Source: Parachlorella kessleri (taxonomy: Eukaryota; Chlorophyta; Trebouxiophyceae; Chlorellales; Chlorellaceae). From it: a DNA stretch of 18,231 nucleotides. The stretch spans positions 1 to 18,231 of the forward strand of contig BBXU01000418.1 in NCBI GenBank assembly GCA_001598975.1, in the 5' to 3' direction. Positions 1-9,428 of the stretch are shown here, piece after piece. The notes under the pieces are model-generated. The model ran no database searches. It was not told the origin of the DNA and worked only from the letters and a program-made list of their open reading frames with translations. The position numbers and the translations under genes are program-made. How positions within the stretch are numbered: position 1 is the first letter of the stretch; the number at the start of each line of letters is the position of its first letter.

Positions 1-175
1 CGCGCGACGACCACGCCCGGGCCCTGGCTGTCTAACAAGGGGAGGGATGTCCCCAACATTCACTGAAGGAGTCAATGCAGGGGAGCAACACGTCATCTGT
101 TGCATATCAAGTGATGTTGACTTGAGCTTGGAGCTGTCTCAGCCCTCCAGCTAGGGCTCCGGCCGACCCCCTAGC

Positions 176-198
176 CCTGGCTCTTGCTCAGAGCCAGG
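176..198. repeat. Perfect 8-bp inverted repeat (hairpin)
   Basis: The arms cctggctc (176-183) and gagccagg (191-198) are exact reverse complements with a 7-nt loop. A second, weaker pairing (agggct 153-158 with agccct 173-178) lies just upstream. It sits in unassigned sequence and may be part of an untranslated region. No function is known. Confidence 0.5.
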
Positions 199-498
199 TG
201 TGTGGGTTTGGCGCATTTCGCATCTGCCACACCTTTTGCTGCCTTCGCAACTGCCATAAAACCCTGCTACCCCAAGGTTGTCAACGCCTGGAGCGAGACA
301 TCATGTTGCCGGAGTAGGAAGTCAGAGTGGCCTCCAGGCAAGCTTGAACTGGTTTCATGCGGCGCTCCCAAGACACCTAACATCTGTTTATCCCTGCAGC
401 CAGTTTCCACCTCGACTGGACGACGCCGGTGATTTCCACCGTGTCAGGCCGCCCGCCCGCCACTGAGCCCGCGCCCCAACCCGCGCCCTCAAGCCTGG

Positions 499-506
499 TA
501 TACAAA
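499..506 (+). promoter_or_regulatory. TATA-like element of the tetraspan gene
   Basis: The sequence tatacaaa lies about 118 bp upstream of the ATG at 624 and is the most TATA-like motif in the flank. Its role is inferred from position only. Confidence 0.25.
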
Positions 507-623
507 TGCTTGCCAGGAAATGCCCAATGCAGCCATATCAATTAGTTTGACCACAATACCGCTTTTGGACTACACTCTTACACAAGAAAGCTGTCCCACA
601 CCATCTTCAGCTAGCGAGGCACC

Positions 624-1259
624 ATGCGCGTGTGCAGCTGCGTCCATCACTTATGTTCGTTCATCCAGGTGATAATGGCACATGGCGCGCTATGGGACTT
701 GAAGTACCTTCGTTGGCCGTCTTGGGACAACGCGCATACCACCTGGCATTGACGGGGTTTTACACTTTGCCTGTAGGTCGTCCTGGCCATCGCCATCATA
801 GCCCTGGTGGCAGTCAAGCTTGACAACGTGGTTGTCACAACGTCTGGCGACAACATCCACAACCTGCAAGTAAAAGTGAACTCCACCTGCTCCCTGGGCA
901 CAGCCATCGACAGCAACAGCCTTTGTGCCTATACCTATGCCGCGTGTGCCATTTCCCTGGTGGTCAGCCTGGCCATCAGCATCATACAATGCTGCACTTG
1001 CAACCTGTGCGGCCTGGGCCGGATCTTGGACCTGATTTTTGCCGTTGTTGGCACTGGCTGGTGGGCTATTGCAGCGGCAGTGATCCAAAAGCATGTGGAT
1101 GATGCAGCCAACGAGGGCCTGTCCCTGCAGCACTACCGCACTGCCACTGTGGGGCTGATGTGGACTGAGGTTGCACTATTTGGCCTGCTTGTCATCAGTG
1201 GGGTGGTTAGGGTAGCCAACCTGGCAGGGCTTGGGGAGGACAGGTATAGCAAGGTGTGA
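624..1259 (+). CDS. Four-helix (tetraspan) membrane protein, unknown family
   Basis: Two exons, 624-668 and 777-1259, are joined in phase 0 across a 108-bp GT-AG intron (acceptor ctgtag), giving 175 residues. The ATG at 624 (context caccATGc) is chosen because the 15-codon first exon splices in frame and completes the first membrane helix. Hydrophobic helices lie near residues 10-30, 69-86, 97-118 and 139-161. The loop between helices 1 and 2 carries an N-S-T sequon (50-52) and two cysteines (53, 65). The turn between helices 2 and 3 has four cysteines in seven residues (87-93), and the N-terminus has three more (4, 6, 11), which could be lipidated if cytosolic. The topology resembles MARVEL or tetraspanin-like proteins, but I see no diagnostic tetraspanin CCG motif, so the function is unknown. 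It converges on MenG, whose coding region ends 480 bp away. Confidence 0.62.
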
Positions 1260-1333
1260 TTACAATTTAAGATAGATAGAAGTGCACGTGACAGGAAGGG
1301 GTCAGACAGCAGTGTGGCGGGTGATTACAATTT
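1256..1333. repeat. Pair of 13-bp direct repeats
   Basis: The 13-mer gtgattacaattt occurs at 1256-1268, overlapping the tetraspan stop codon, and again at 1321-1333. Each copy contains ttaca, which is TGTAA on the minus strand, the green-algal poly(A) signal. The repeat therefore duplicates a candidate 3'-end signal for the convergent MenG gene. Confidence 0.6.
1325..1329 (-). terminator. Candidate poly(A) signal (TGTAA) for MenG
   Basis: On the minus strand this reads TGTAA, about 410 nt past the MenG stop. It is the nearest copy I see on that strand. A second copy is at 1260-1264. The assignment rests on the usual chlorophyte signal. Confidence 0.35.
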
Positions 1334-1622
1334 GATAACTGCCGAGGTGCAGCTACCCCCCTGGACCCCAGTTGGGGCTTGATACATACAATGTACTTGG
1401 TATAGCTTGGTGCCATGCCAGCACTATCTTTCTGAAGTGACTTACCTTGGTTCCTGTCCAACTTGATACTGTGGGTCCCTATTGACGCAAAATTTCTCTG
1501 TCTTCTATCTCCTCTGTCTATTTCGTAGTGCATGTCATGAGAGAGTAGCATACTAGCTGATAGAATATACACATTCCTCTACTATGAACATGTACGAGCG
1601 CCATGTGCACAGTGACTAATGC

Positions 1623-1627
1623 TGTAA
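1623..1627 (+). terminator. Candidate poly(A) signal (TGTAA) for the tetraspan gene
   Basis: TGTAA lies about 364 nt past the stop codon at 1259. Another copy is at 1703-1707. If used, the 3' UTR would run nearly to, and for the second copy reach the edge of, the convergent MenG coding region. Confidence 0.25.
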
Positions 1628-1739
1628 GGTATTGCCACTAAGAGGTCGCAGAGCCCAAACAGAAGCAGTGCCATGCAGTGGAACACATGGCGCCAAAAGA
1701 AATGTAAGCTCAAGGAGAAGGCCCACCCGCCGCCAGTGC

Positions 1740-3455
1740 TTATTTTGTTGCAACCAGCACACCCATGAGCCCAAAGGCAATTTCATAATGAGTGGCCCGC
1801 CGGAAGCCTGCCTCCCTTGCAAGCGCCTCCTGCTCGCGCCCTGCACAGCAACAGCACAAATTTACAGCTGGCAAGTGTGCAGATGATTAGGTATTGTGGG
1901 GAGATGCATCAGCAAACCCCATCAGAAGAATAGTCAGCATGCAAGCTTGCGTAGGCGCCAACAAACATGGTAATGTTCCAAGCAAGGGGCTTGCCGAACC
2001 CACTACAGCAAGCACCGGCACCTCTGTAAACGACACCCTCGAAGTTGCACAACGCAAGGCTGAAGGATGCCGGGCATGCAACATCAACGCTGCTGTGGGT
2101 CGGGCGCCCTGCTGTGCTGCTGGAGGACATTATTAGATTCGTCCGTCAACTGGTGTCTCTTCTGGTGCACTCCCAAAACATGCCACGGACCCCACAATAC
2201 CTGTGGGAAAGCGCTTAATGGATGGGCGCAGGTACTCATACTCCTCGGCTACCCCCAGGGATCGAGCTCGGGGCACCACCACGTTCTCCAGCATGAACCC
2301 CTGCAGCCAAGCAAATCCAAACTTGCCTACTCCCGCAATGCGGATAGCTGCAACACATAGCATAAGGCGAGCACGCTTCAACCCAGGCGGCCAGGGGGCG
2401 CTTGTGTTTGCATTCTTATAAAGTTGACGGGCATGTATGTATGTGTTACCTGAAATGAGTCGACAAGGGGGTTTTGCACATTGTTGAAGTCAAGCACAGC
2501 CACAGTGGCCCCAGGCTTCAGCACGCGATACAACTCCTGCAATATGCAAAGGGACAAGTGAGACAAACCCTGGCAGGAATACCACTAAGCGGCGCATGCC
2601 AAGCCATGATGCAACAAAAATTGCGCAGCACAAAGAGTTTGCAACACTTTGAACGCAAACAGCCCAGCCCAACATATGCAAGGGGAGCCATGAAGATGCA
2701 CAACAGCGTGGGCAGCACCTGCAGTGCCTTAGGTATGCTGGCCACGTTTCTGAGGCCATAGCCCATGGTAGCCGCACCAAAGCTGGCAGCCTCAAACGGC
2801 AGCTGCAGCGCATCGCCTTGAATCCACTGCATGTCATACTGTAGCCCCTCCTCCTGCTGCCGCCGCTGCTGCCTTGAAGCTGCATCTTGCAACATGTTGC
2901 CAGAGAAGTCCAAGCCCACAACCTGTAATCACGGCCACGAGTGGTCTTCCTCTAAGTTGAGGACTGAAGAGGTATTTCATTAACACAGCATCATTCTCAC
3001 ACCTGGCCAGTTGTGCCAACTGCCTCCGCAAGGAGGAAAGCAAGGTCCCCGCTGCCGCAGCACACGTCCAGGGCCCTGTCTCCAGGGCGTGCTCGGCTCC
3101 ACTTGACCGTCATGCGCTTCCACACCCGGTGCAGTCCAAAGCTGAGCTGGTCGTTCAGCTGGTCATACACTGGTGCTATACTGTCAAAGAGCTGCTGCCT
3201 CGCCTGGGCCTCCTGCCCGGGCGCAAAGAAGTCAGGACTGCTGCTACTCATTATGCTGCTCCTGCTGCCGTTAGTGCCGCTGCTGCTACTGCCATTGTTG
3301 CTTACTGGTGTGCTAGCCTGTGTTGAGGAGGTTGCCTGCAACCAGGGCTTCCTAGAAACCCTGCGAGCCCTGCACAAGTGCGCAAGCTGCCTGGCTGGGG
3401 GAAGTGTGGAGGCAGTGCTGCAAGCATTTGAGATGCATGTGCAAGGTGCCTTCAT
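1740..3455 (-). CDS. MENG: Demethylphylloquinol methyltransferase, chloroplast (MenG/UbiE family)
   Basis: Exons in gene order are 3455-3003, 2922-2719, 2536-2450, 2300-2201 and 1840-1740, giving 314 residues and a TAA stop. The protein methylates demethylphylloquinol with S-adenosylmethionine, the last methylation in making vitamin K1, the A1 electron carrier of photosystem I. The UbiE signature YDQLNDQLSFGLHRVW lies at 97-112, the SAM-binding motif DVCCGSGDLAF at 130-140, MGYGLRNV at 204-211, RVLKPG at about 223-228, and the conserved C-terminal block THYEIAFGLMGVLVATK closes the chain. DVCCGSGDLAF is typical of plant MenG and argues against mitochondrial COQ5. About 85 Ser/Thr/Arg-rich residues precede the core and fit a plastid transit peptide plus a Ser/Gly linker. 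An in-frame TTG lies five codons upstream; the ATG at 3455 is preferred. It shares a 311-bp divergent promoter region with PIG-O. Confidence 0.93.
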
Positions 3456-3766
3456 TGTCCAAAACCTCAAGGTTTCAAGACTGCAAGCTCAACAGCTCTC
3501 AATCAGCTGCTATTTTGCTCTCATCTCCTTTTTGAGCGGCACCTCTCCATCTGATCTCCCCGCTGATCATGACTACCCCTTACTACGAGGCGCGACAGTG
3601 AGACAAACAAGTGAAGTCAAGCTGCTGCCTCTGACTCTATGCCGGACGCACTACGTGTGGCAGAAGGATAGCCGACCTGAAGGCGGTGGTATATCCCATC
3701 ACTGCTGATCACCCACGACAATCTGCTGGCTGACGTGCAGTCGCTTGCTGTCTGAAAATCTGCAGC
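3456..3766. promoter_or_regulatory. Divergent promoter region between MenG and PIG-O
   Basis: These 311 bp separate the MenG ATG (minus) from the PIG-O ATG (plus), so both promoters and both 5' UTRs must fit here unless a 5' UTR intron lies elsewhere. A weak TATA-like gtatatcc lies at about 3690-3697 on the plus strand. I see no other clear core element. Confidence 0.6.
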
Positions 3767-6700
3767 ATGGGTCCCAGGGTAGCTGTACTAAAGCTGACAC
3801 GGCATCTGAATGAAAGCCGTACAGGGCCCCTTTGCCTCACTTTCCTACATGCCATAGCGCTGGCCTTGTTTATCAACGGCTTCCTGCTGACAAGGGTTCA
3901 CCTAGAGCAGCGCAGTTCTGCAAATTCCGGACCACCTGCCCGCTCAAAGCTTGTGTGGCTGATGATAGATAGCATGCGGTATGATATCGTAGTGACAGAC
4001 GGCCGCTATTCCTGCGCCCCTGGCAAGATATGCCACCAGGGGCGCATGGCTTTCCTCAGCAACCTCACACAGCAGGTACGACCAGGTTGTCCCAGAGTCT
4101 GTGTCAACCCGGTGGGCAAAGCCTGTGCTGCTCCGTGCCTGACCTGAGATCAATATTGTCATGCAGAGCGAGGTGGCAAGGGCTTTTCGCTTCGTTGCCG
4201 ACCCACCCACCACAACCACCCAGCGTATGAAAAGCTTGATGACGGTATGACAGCGAGTCACTAGTCTGCTGGCTTGCATACGTTATTCTGCTCGCTTGCA
4301 AGCTTTATAGATCGTGGGAGCGGTGGACGGGACATCTGGCAGTGTGCACTGCTGCCATTGCCACGACAGGTGTAGGTTGGTTGCGCAGGGAGGGCTACCC
4401 ACCTTCTTCGACATAACCTGCAGCTTTACAGCAGGTCGCGTCACGGAGGATAACCTGATAGAGCAGCTTCACGCCGCCGGAATGAGACTGGTGCGCAGGC
4501 TTCCCTGATGGAGAGGATGGTCACTTGAGAAGCATGCTCTGCCCCTGCACAAGCCGGCCTGAAGCTGTTGCTCAATGGGACGAGGCTGAATGGGTTATAA
4601 CATCCCAGCCGGCTTTTGACCATGTCGTCCCAAGCTGCTCAAGGTTGTAAATAAACAGCTGCACCCCCCTGCGTGCAGGTGTTTCTGGGTGATAGCACCT
4701 GGGCCCAGCTCTTCCCGCACCAGTTCCACACCTCAGCAGCCTTCCCCTGCTTCAACATCAAAGACTTGCACACAGTGGACAATGGCATCTGGGAGCGGCT
4801 GCTGCCCACGATTCGCCAGCCTGGCAGCTGGAATGTGCTCATAGCTCACTACCTGGGGGTTGACCATGCTGGGCATGCCCATGGAGTGGCCAGCGAGCAG
4901 ATGGTGGCTAAGCTGCGACAGATGGATGACCACATCCGGCAGGTGAAGGCCTGTCAACACCCGTGTGCGTGGGTAGGCGTAACAAATACATAGTCACTCA
5001 GCGTGTAGATGCCAGGTGTATAATCTTTGATACAGGTGGCAGGTAGTGCAGATTTAGAGTGAAAGTTTATGTGTACCGAACTGTACTGTCAACTGTGAAT
5101 TGCACTGTATGGCCTAGCCCTAGTTGCCTACCTGTACACCTCTTGTCCCCACCCATGCCCTGGAAGGATTGTGAAGGAATTTCAGCTAAGCATGGGTGGT
5201 CGCTGGTTCTCTGCAGCATCAGAGTGAGCATGTTTGCCTGAAGGTGCAGGTTGTTGAGGAGATGGCAAGCAGGGCTGGGCCTGGCGGGGACTTTGAGCAT
5301 GCCCTGGTTCTCGTGTCAGGAGACCATGGTGAGTAGCTTGTCCCCAGGCTACTACTTTAAGCCCGGCAGAGATGCTCCTGCACCTTGGCACAGCTCTATT
5401 GGACATGATAGCTATCGAACTATTGAGACGTTCTGGCTACCCTTCAGCGCAAGGAAGGAGGAGAGGGGTGCCCCAGTGCGACTATCTTTCCGGCACGCAC
5501 CCTACAGGCTGGTGCTGCTGACCATGTTATTGTGTTTTGGGTGCAGGGCAGACACTGACCGGGGACCACGGGGGCGGCAGCCCTGAGGAAGTGGACTCAG
5601 CCTTTGTAGCGATCGACCCTTCAGCCTTATTCCGCACCAGCCAACAGGAGACAAGCGCAGCTGGTGTTAGGGGCAACGATGCCCCCAGCATTAGCGGCAG
5701 GAGGTTGGGTAGCCTTGGCGGTCTTGGCACAAGGCAGCAGCCAAAGCATGCGGCTGCCGCTGTAGGTGGGCTTGCAGGCACAGCGCCCTGTCGGGCAACT
5801 TGCAGCTGCGGCCCAAATGGCAACCAGTGTGCTGCGGACCTGCCCCAGATTGATCTCACTCCCACCCTGGCAGCGCTGCTGGGTGTGCCCATCCCCTTTG
5901 GCAACCTGGGCAAGCTCTCAGTGGAGCTTTGGGGCTTTGCAGCGGCCCAGGGGCAGCAGCGAGGTGCAGGCACACGGCACGAACCTTCAGATGCAGGTGC
6001 AGGGTTGCAAGAAGTGCTGCAAGCCAACGCAGAACAGGTGGGGCTACAGGGTAGCCAACAGATAGGAGCAGGCAGGTTGTTTTGTGTCACCAGACAACTT
6101 GTATAACAGTCTTGGTGTCAGTGGAATGCTAGAGCTGGCCCTAACCGGGGTAGAGTGGGTAGGTGATCTCCATTGCATGTTCCCCATTGACAGTAGCAAG
6201 ATATGACGGCTTTTTAAATGTGCAGGTCCACAAGTACCTCAATGCTTATGCTGGCATAGCTGAATCGTCATTCTCTCAGTCTGCATTGCTTGGGATTAAT
6301 ACACTGTATAGTGATGCCGCTGCTCCTGGACATACCTCTGGTGCTAACAGGATATCCAAGTGAGTGATGCTTGCACGGTTTAACTAGTATGGCAGCGCAG
6401 CAAGCCCTTCTTACCAATGGAGAGGCCTTGTTGCGGGGGAGGGCACGGCCAGCGGGTTGCTACACATCAGCATGAATGTATGTGTTCTGGATTCTTCCCC
6501 AGGCTGAAGCCCCACGTACCCTAGTTGGCGGTGACTGACCTTGGATTGCCATGTAGGTACCTTATCTATCTTGAGGCGGCTGCCAGGCTAGCTTCTGAGC
6601 AATGGACCCAGTTTGGGAATGTGTCAATGATGGCTGGGATAGCCCTCCTCACAGCAGCCCTCCTGCTGCATGCTGCAGCTGCCTTGGGTAGTACTAGTGC

Positions 6701-9155
6701 ACAGCCTGCTCCAGTCCCCGGCAGCTCACAGCCAAACCCCGAACGCAGTGAGGCAGCAGCCCACCACAATTTGGTTTTCCGCATCCTGGCCTTGCTGAGC
6801 AAGGCTGGCTTTGTGTGTCGGCCTGCTGAAGGGCAGTGGCCAGTGCCAAGCTTGAAGGGTGCACTCGCGGCCCTGGTAATGATTCATGTACTGGGCATCT
6901 TCAGCTTCTTCTTTCTGCTGTCAGAAGGTACGTGGTGCGGGTCAGGGCTCTGCATGCCCTTGCTCTCAGGACAGAATCTCTAGAGCCTAGCAGCTCCAAT
7001 CCAGTTAGGGGCCTGACAGCCTCTGGATGCCTTGAAAGGGTTGAAGGCCGGTGTACCGCGGTGGTATCATGTTTCTTCACGTGTCTGCCGTCTCATCGTT
7101 ATGATGCTGACTCATCCGCAGGGCGGAATGTTTGCTACACCCTTGGGTTTATGTATACTGCCCTTGGAGTTTCTGCGGCTATGGCGCCCCGTCAGCTCAG
7201 CGCCCAGCCTATATCAAGCCGCTCGGAAGGGCAGGGCACCAGCAGGTCCAAAGCACAGTCGCCGGCCAGCACTCCGCAACAACGGTCGGCTCGGGTGCTG
7301 CTCCTTACCTTGTTGCTCTTAGCCAGCAATGCCGCAATGGCATTCTGCGGCCTGGCGAGCCACTCTGGCCTTGGGTTTTGGCAGCGTCTAACCGTTCATC
7401 CTGACCCAGCCAGCAACGCAGCCGAATCAGACGCAAGCTGGGTTGCGCGGCTCCAAACCGTTCTGCCAGGGCATGAACCGTGGCTGCCGGCAACCTCTAG
7501 TCTGCTGTGCTTCCTGTCTGTGACTTGCCTGGCAGCTGTGGCAGTGCACATGCTGGGCCGCCACGTCCAGGAGCAACAGCAGCAGGACAGCTTACGCCCA
7601 GCGCTCAGGCTTCAGCGCTTGCTGACAGGGTCGGCACTTGTGAGCGTTGCAGCCTATCACTTCCAAGGGCAGGGCATGGTACAACCCAATGCCACGGCAG
7701 GGCAACTGCTGGCCCAGGCTGCTCCGTGGGAACATTTAGCATGGCTGGTCCCCCGTCAGGACTCAACGTTGCAAGCAGTGTGGGTGGCTGCCAAAGGCTT
7801 GTTACGACAACTGCCTTTAGCAACTGGCTGGACTATAGCAGCAGCACAGCTTGTTATGGTGCATCTTTTGTCTCAGCCGCTGCAGTTGCTGCTACCACGG
7901 CTGACCTACACACTGTGTGGGGCAGCCCTGGTGCTGTGGATAGTGGAGCAACTCGCCCACAACTGGCTGCTTGGAGCTACAGCTACTAGCTTCCAGGGTT
8001 TCAGTGGCCAGTGTCACAGGAGCGGCAGCAACACCCGCCTGTGCCATAGTAGGCAAAGCAGCGGCACGTCTGCTGCTCTCTGCTCAAACCCAGCAGCGGC
8101 ATCAGCATCAGAAGAGGTAGCCCGCATGGCAGCAAATGCAGCGAGGCTTCAAGGTCCCCTGCTGGCAGCAGTTCTGCAGGTCTCTGACAGCACGACCGCG
8201 GCCGTGCTGACGCTGGGATGGCTCCAGCTCTGGGCTTTGAGGCAGCTGCTGCACATCCGCAGCCAGCAGCTGGACAGTGACAGGGCTGCTGTTGGTGTGG
8301 AAGCGGCGCTGCTGTTGGCAGTGGTGCAGCTGCAAGTGTTCTTCACTACTGGCCACCTCTGCGAGTTTGCTGGGCTCCACCACTTGGCAGGTGATTGCGT
8401 ATTTATTGAGGATGGCAGGTAATGCGATGAGAGAGGAGGTGCGGGTATACTGGGCCGACAGGGGTCTATGCACTTACGCTCTGTGTCTTGCCTGAGATCT
8501 GAGCCAGCAGGTCTCTCCCCGAGAGCGTATTGATACTCATGATGACATTGGTACTCTGAAACTCAGAAAGCATACCCAGTTCGTATGTCCGCGCACCTGT
8601 CTAGCGCCGAGTGCGCTGGTGGGATGGTAGTTCCAGGCACAGTTATCTCACCATGGGCCATGCCATGTTAGGAGCAGTGGCGTTCATTGGATTAGGATAG
8701 GCTATACCAGAACCTGCACTTGTATATTTCCCGGGTCAATGTAGAGTAAGGGTCTGCAATCTGCTTTATGTGCAGGGTTTGTAGGCTTTGATGACTTCCA
8801 TCTGTCCCGATCGGCTGTCCTACTGGTCATCCACACCTTTGGAGCCATGGCGCTGACAACCCTCTCCCTGCCAAGCCTGCTTTGCGCTGTGGAACTCAGT
8901 GCAGCAGGAACAAGTGGGCCACAAAAGTCCTTGCAACGATCAAAGAAAGAGCGACAAGGACGGATCCTGTGGCAGCAAACAGTGCTGGCTTTCCTGCTTG
9001 TGCGGGCGCTTAGTGCTTTTGCTGCCACCGTCAGCGCTGCCATACAGCGGCGGCACTTGTATGCATGGTCGTTGTTTGCACCCAAGTTTGTATATGAGGC
9101 AGCGTTCCTGCTGGGCACCGACATCCTGGCCTCGATCATGTGCTTGCTCATGTGA
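3767..9155 (+). CDS. PIGO: GPI ethanolamine phosphate transferase 3 (PIG-O / Gpi13)
   Basis: Ten exons join in phase: 3767-4075, 4167-4244, 4389-4490, 4679-4942, 5250-5328, 5547-6037, 6226-6359, 6557-6927, 7122-8390 and 8776-9155, giving 1158 residues (human PIG-O is about 1090). It adds phosphoethanolamine to the third mannose of the GPI anchor in the ER, the group later linked to protein. One helix (about 21-42) precedes a lumenal alkaline-phosphatase-fold domain: metal Asp in LMIDSMRYD (D68), nucleophile Thr within PPTTTTQR (118-121), GVDHAGHAHG (223-232) and GDHG...GDHGG (275-287). An insertion at about 303-360 carries four cysteines. From about residue 500 there are many membrane helices. 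The C-terminal ILRRHL...KVFAPKF block of human PIG-O is matched by IQRRHL...SLFAPKF, which separates it from PIG-N and PIG-G. The start context gcagcATGg is good. It converges on the kelch gene with 222 bp between stops. Confidence 0.95.
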
Positions 9156-9270
9156 GACTGGGTGGTCGAAGAAGGTGGACCCAGGACGCAGCAGAGGAGA
9201 AACGGAGGATGTGTTACAGCGGTCTTGAACAGTAAGCAGCCCTATCCCACTCAGTAACACTACGACTGCC

Positions 9271-9275
9271 TTACA
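9271..9275 (-). terminator. Candidate poly(A) signal (TGTAA) for the kelch gene
   Basis: TGTAA on the minus strand, about 103 nt past the kelch stop codon; another copy lies at 9214-9218. I found no plus-strand TGTAA in the 222 bp between the PIG-O and kelch stops, so PIG-O either uses a variant or its transcript runs into the kelch gene. Confidence 0.4.
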
Positions 9276-9353
9276 CCCACATGCACAGCAAATGACCAGC
9301 ACCTGCAAGCATGCTGGACTCGCCCACCACCCTCCTACTCCACTGCTGGGCAC

Positions 9354-9428
9354 CAGGTCAACCTGCGCAAGACTCAGCTACAGTGTCCAGATGATGACAT
9401 CACACAGGTCATCTGTCTGGTTGACCTG
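9354..9428. repeat. Nested inverted repeats around the last kelch exon
   Basis: The outer arms caggtcaacc (9354-9363) and ggttgacctg (9419-9428) are a perfect 10-bp inverted repeat. The inner arms cagatga (9388-9394) and tcatctg (9409-9415) are a perfect 7-bp one with a 14-nt loop. On the minus-strand transcript the first outer arm includes the acceptor CAG of the last intron plus the first seven bases of the last exon; the second arm lies just past the stop codon. Confidence 0.6.

Larger units (their letters stand above)
1..623. other. Left flank without a supported gene
   Basis: No protein family is recognisable in any frame here. A short open frame ends in a TAA at 33-35 (last residues read RDDHARALAV) and could be the tail of a gene to the left, but ten residues prove nothing. 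A tgcag acceptor-like site at about 395-399 could belong to a 5' UTR intron of the gene starting at 624. The stretch next to 624 probably holds that gene's promoter and 5' UTR. Confidence 0.4.

Noticed and set aside
184..466. Overlapping open frames in the left flank as possible genes
   Set aside because: They are short, of mixed composition, with no recognisable motif; two frames overlap on the same strand as expected by chance in GC-rich DNA.
690..1133. 147-codon minus-strand frame opposite the tetraspan gene
   Set aside because: It mirrors the coding sequence of the plus-strand gene, has no membrane or domain pattern, and is explained by the GC-rich shadow frame.
2997..3470. MenG as mitochondrial COQ5
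   Set aside because: The SAM motif DVCCGSGDLAF and the THYEIAFGLMGVLVATK end match the plant phylloquinone enzyme as I know it, not COQ5.
5527..6090. 187-codon minus-strand frame opposite PIG-O exon 6
   Set aside because: The plus strand here codes for conserved PIG-O motifs (GDHGGGS, TPTLAALLGVPIPFGN). The minus frame is Pro/Ser-rich without any family signal.
6836..7121. Start of the long plus-strand frame before PIG-O exon 9
   Set aside because: This part is the end of exon 8 read out of frame plus intron 6928-7121; only from 7122 on does the frame code for PIG-O.
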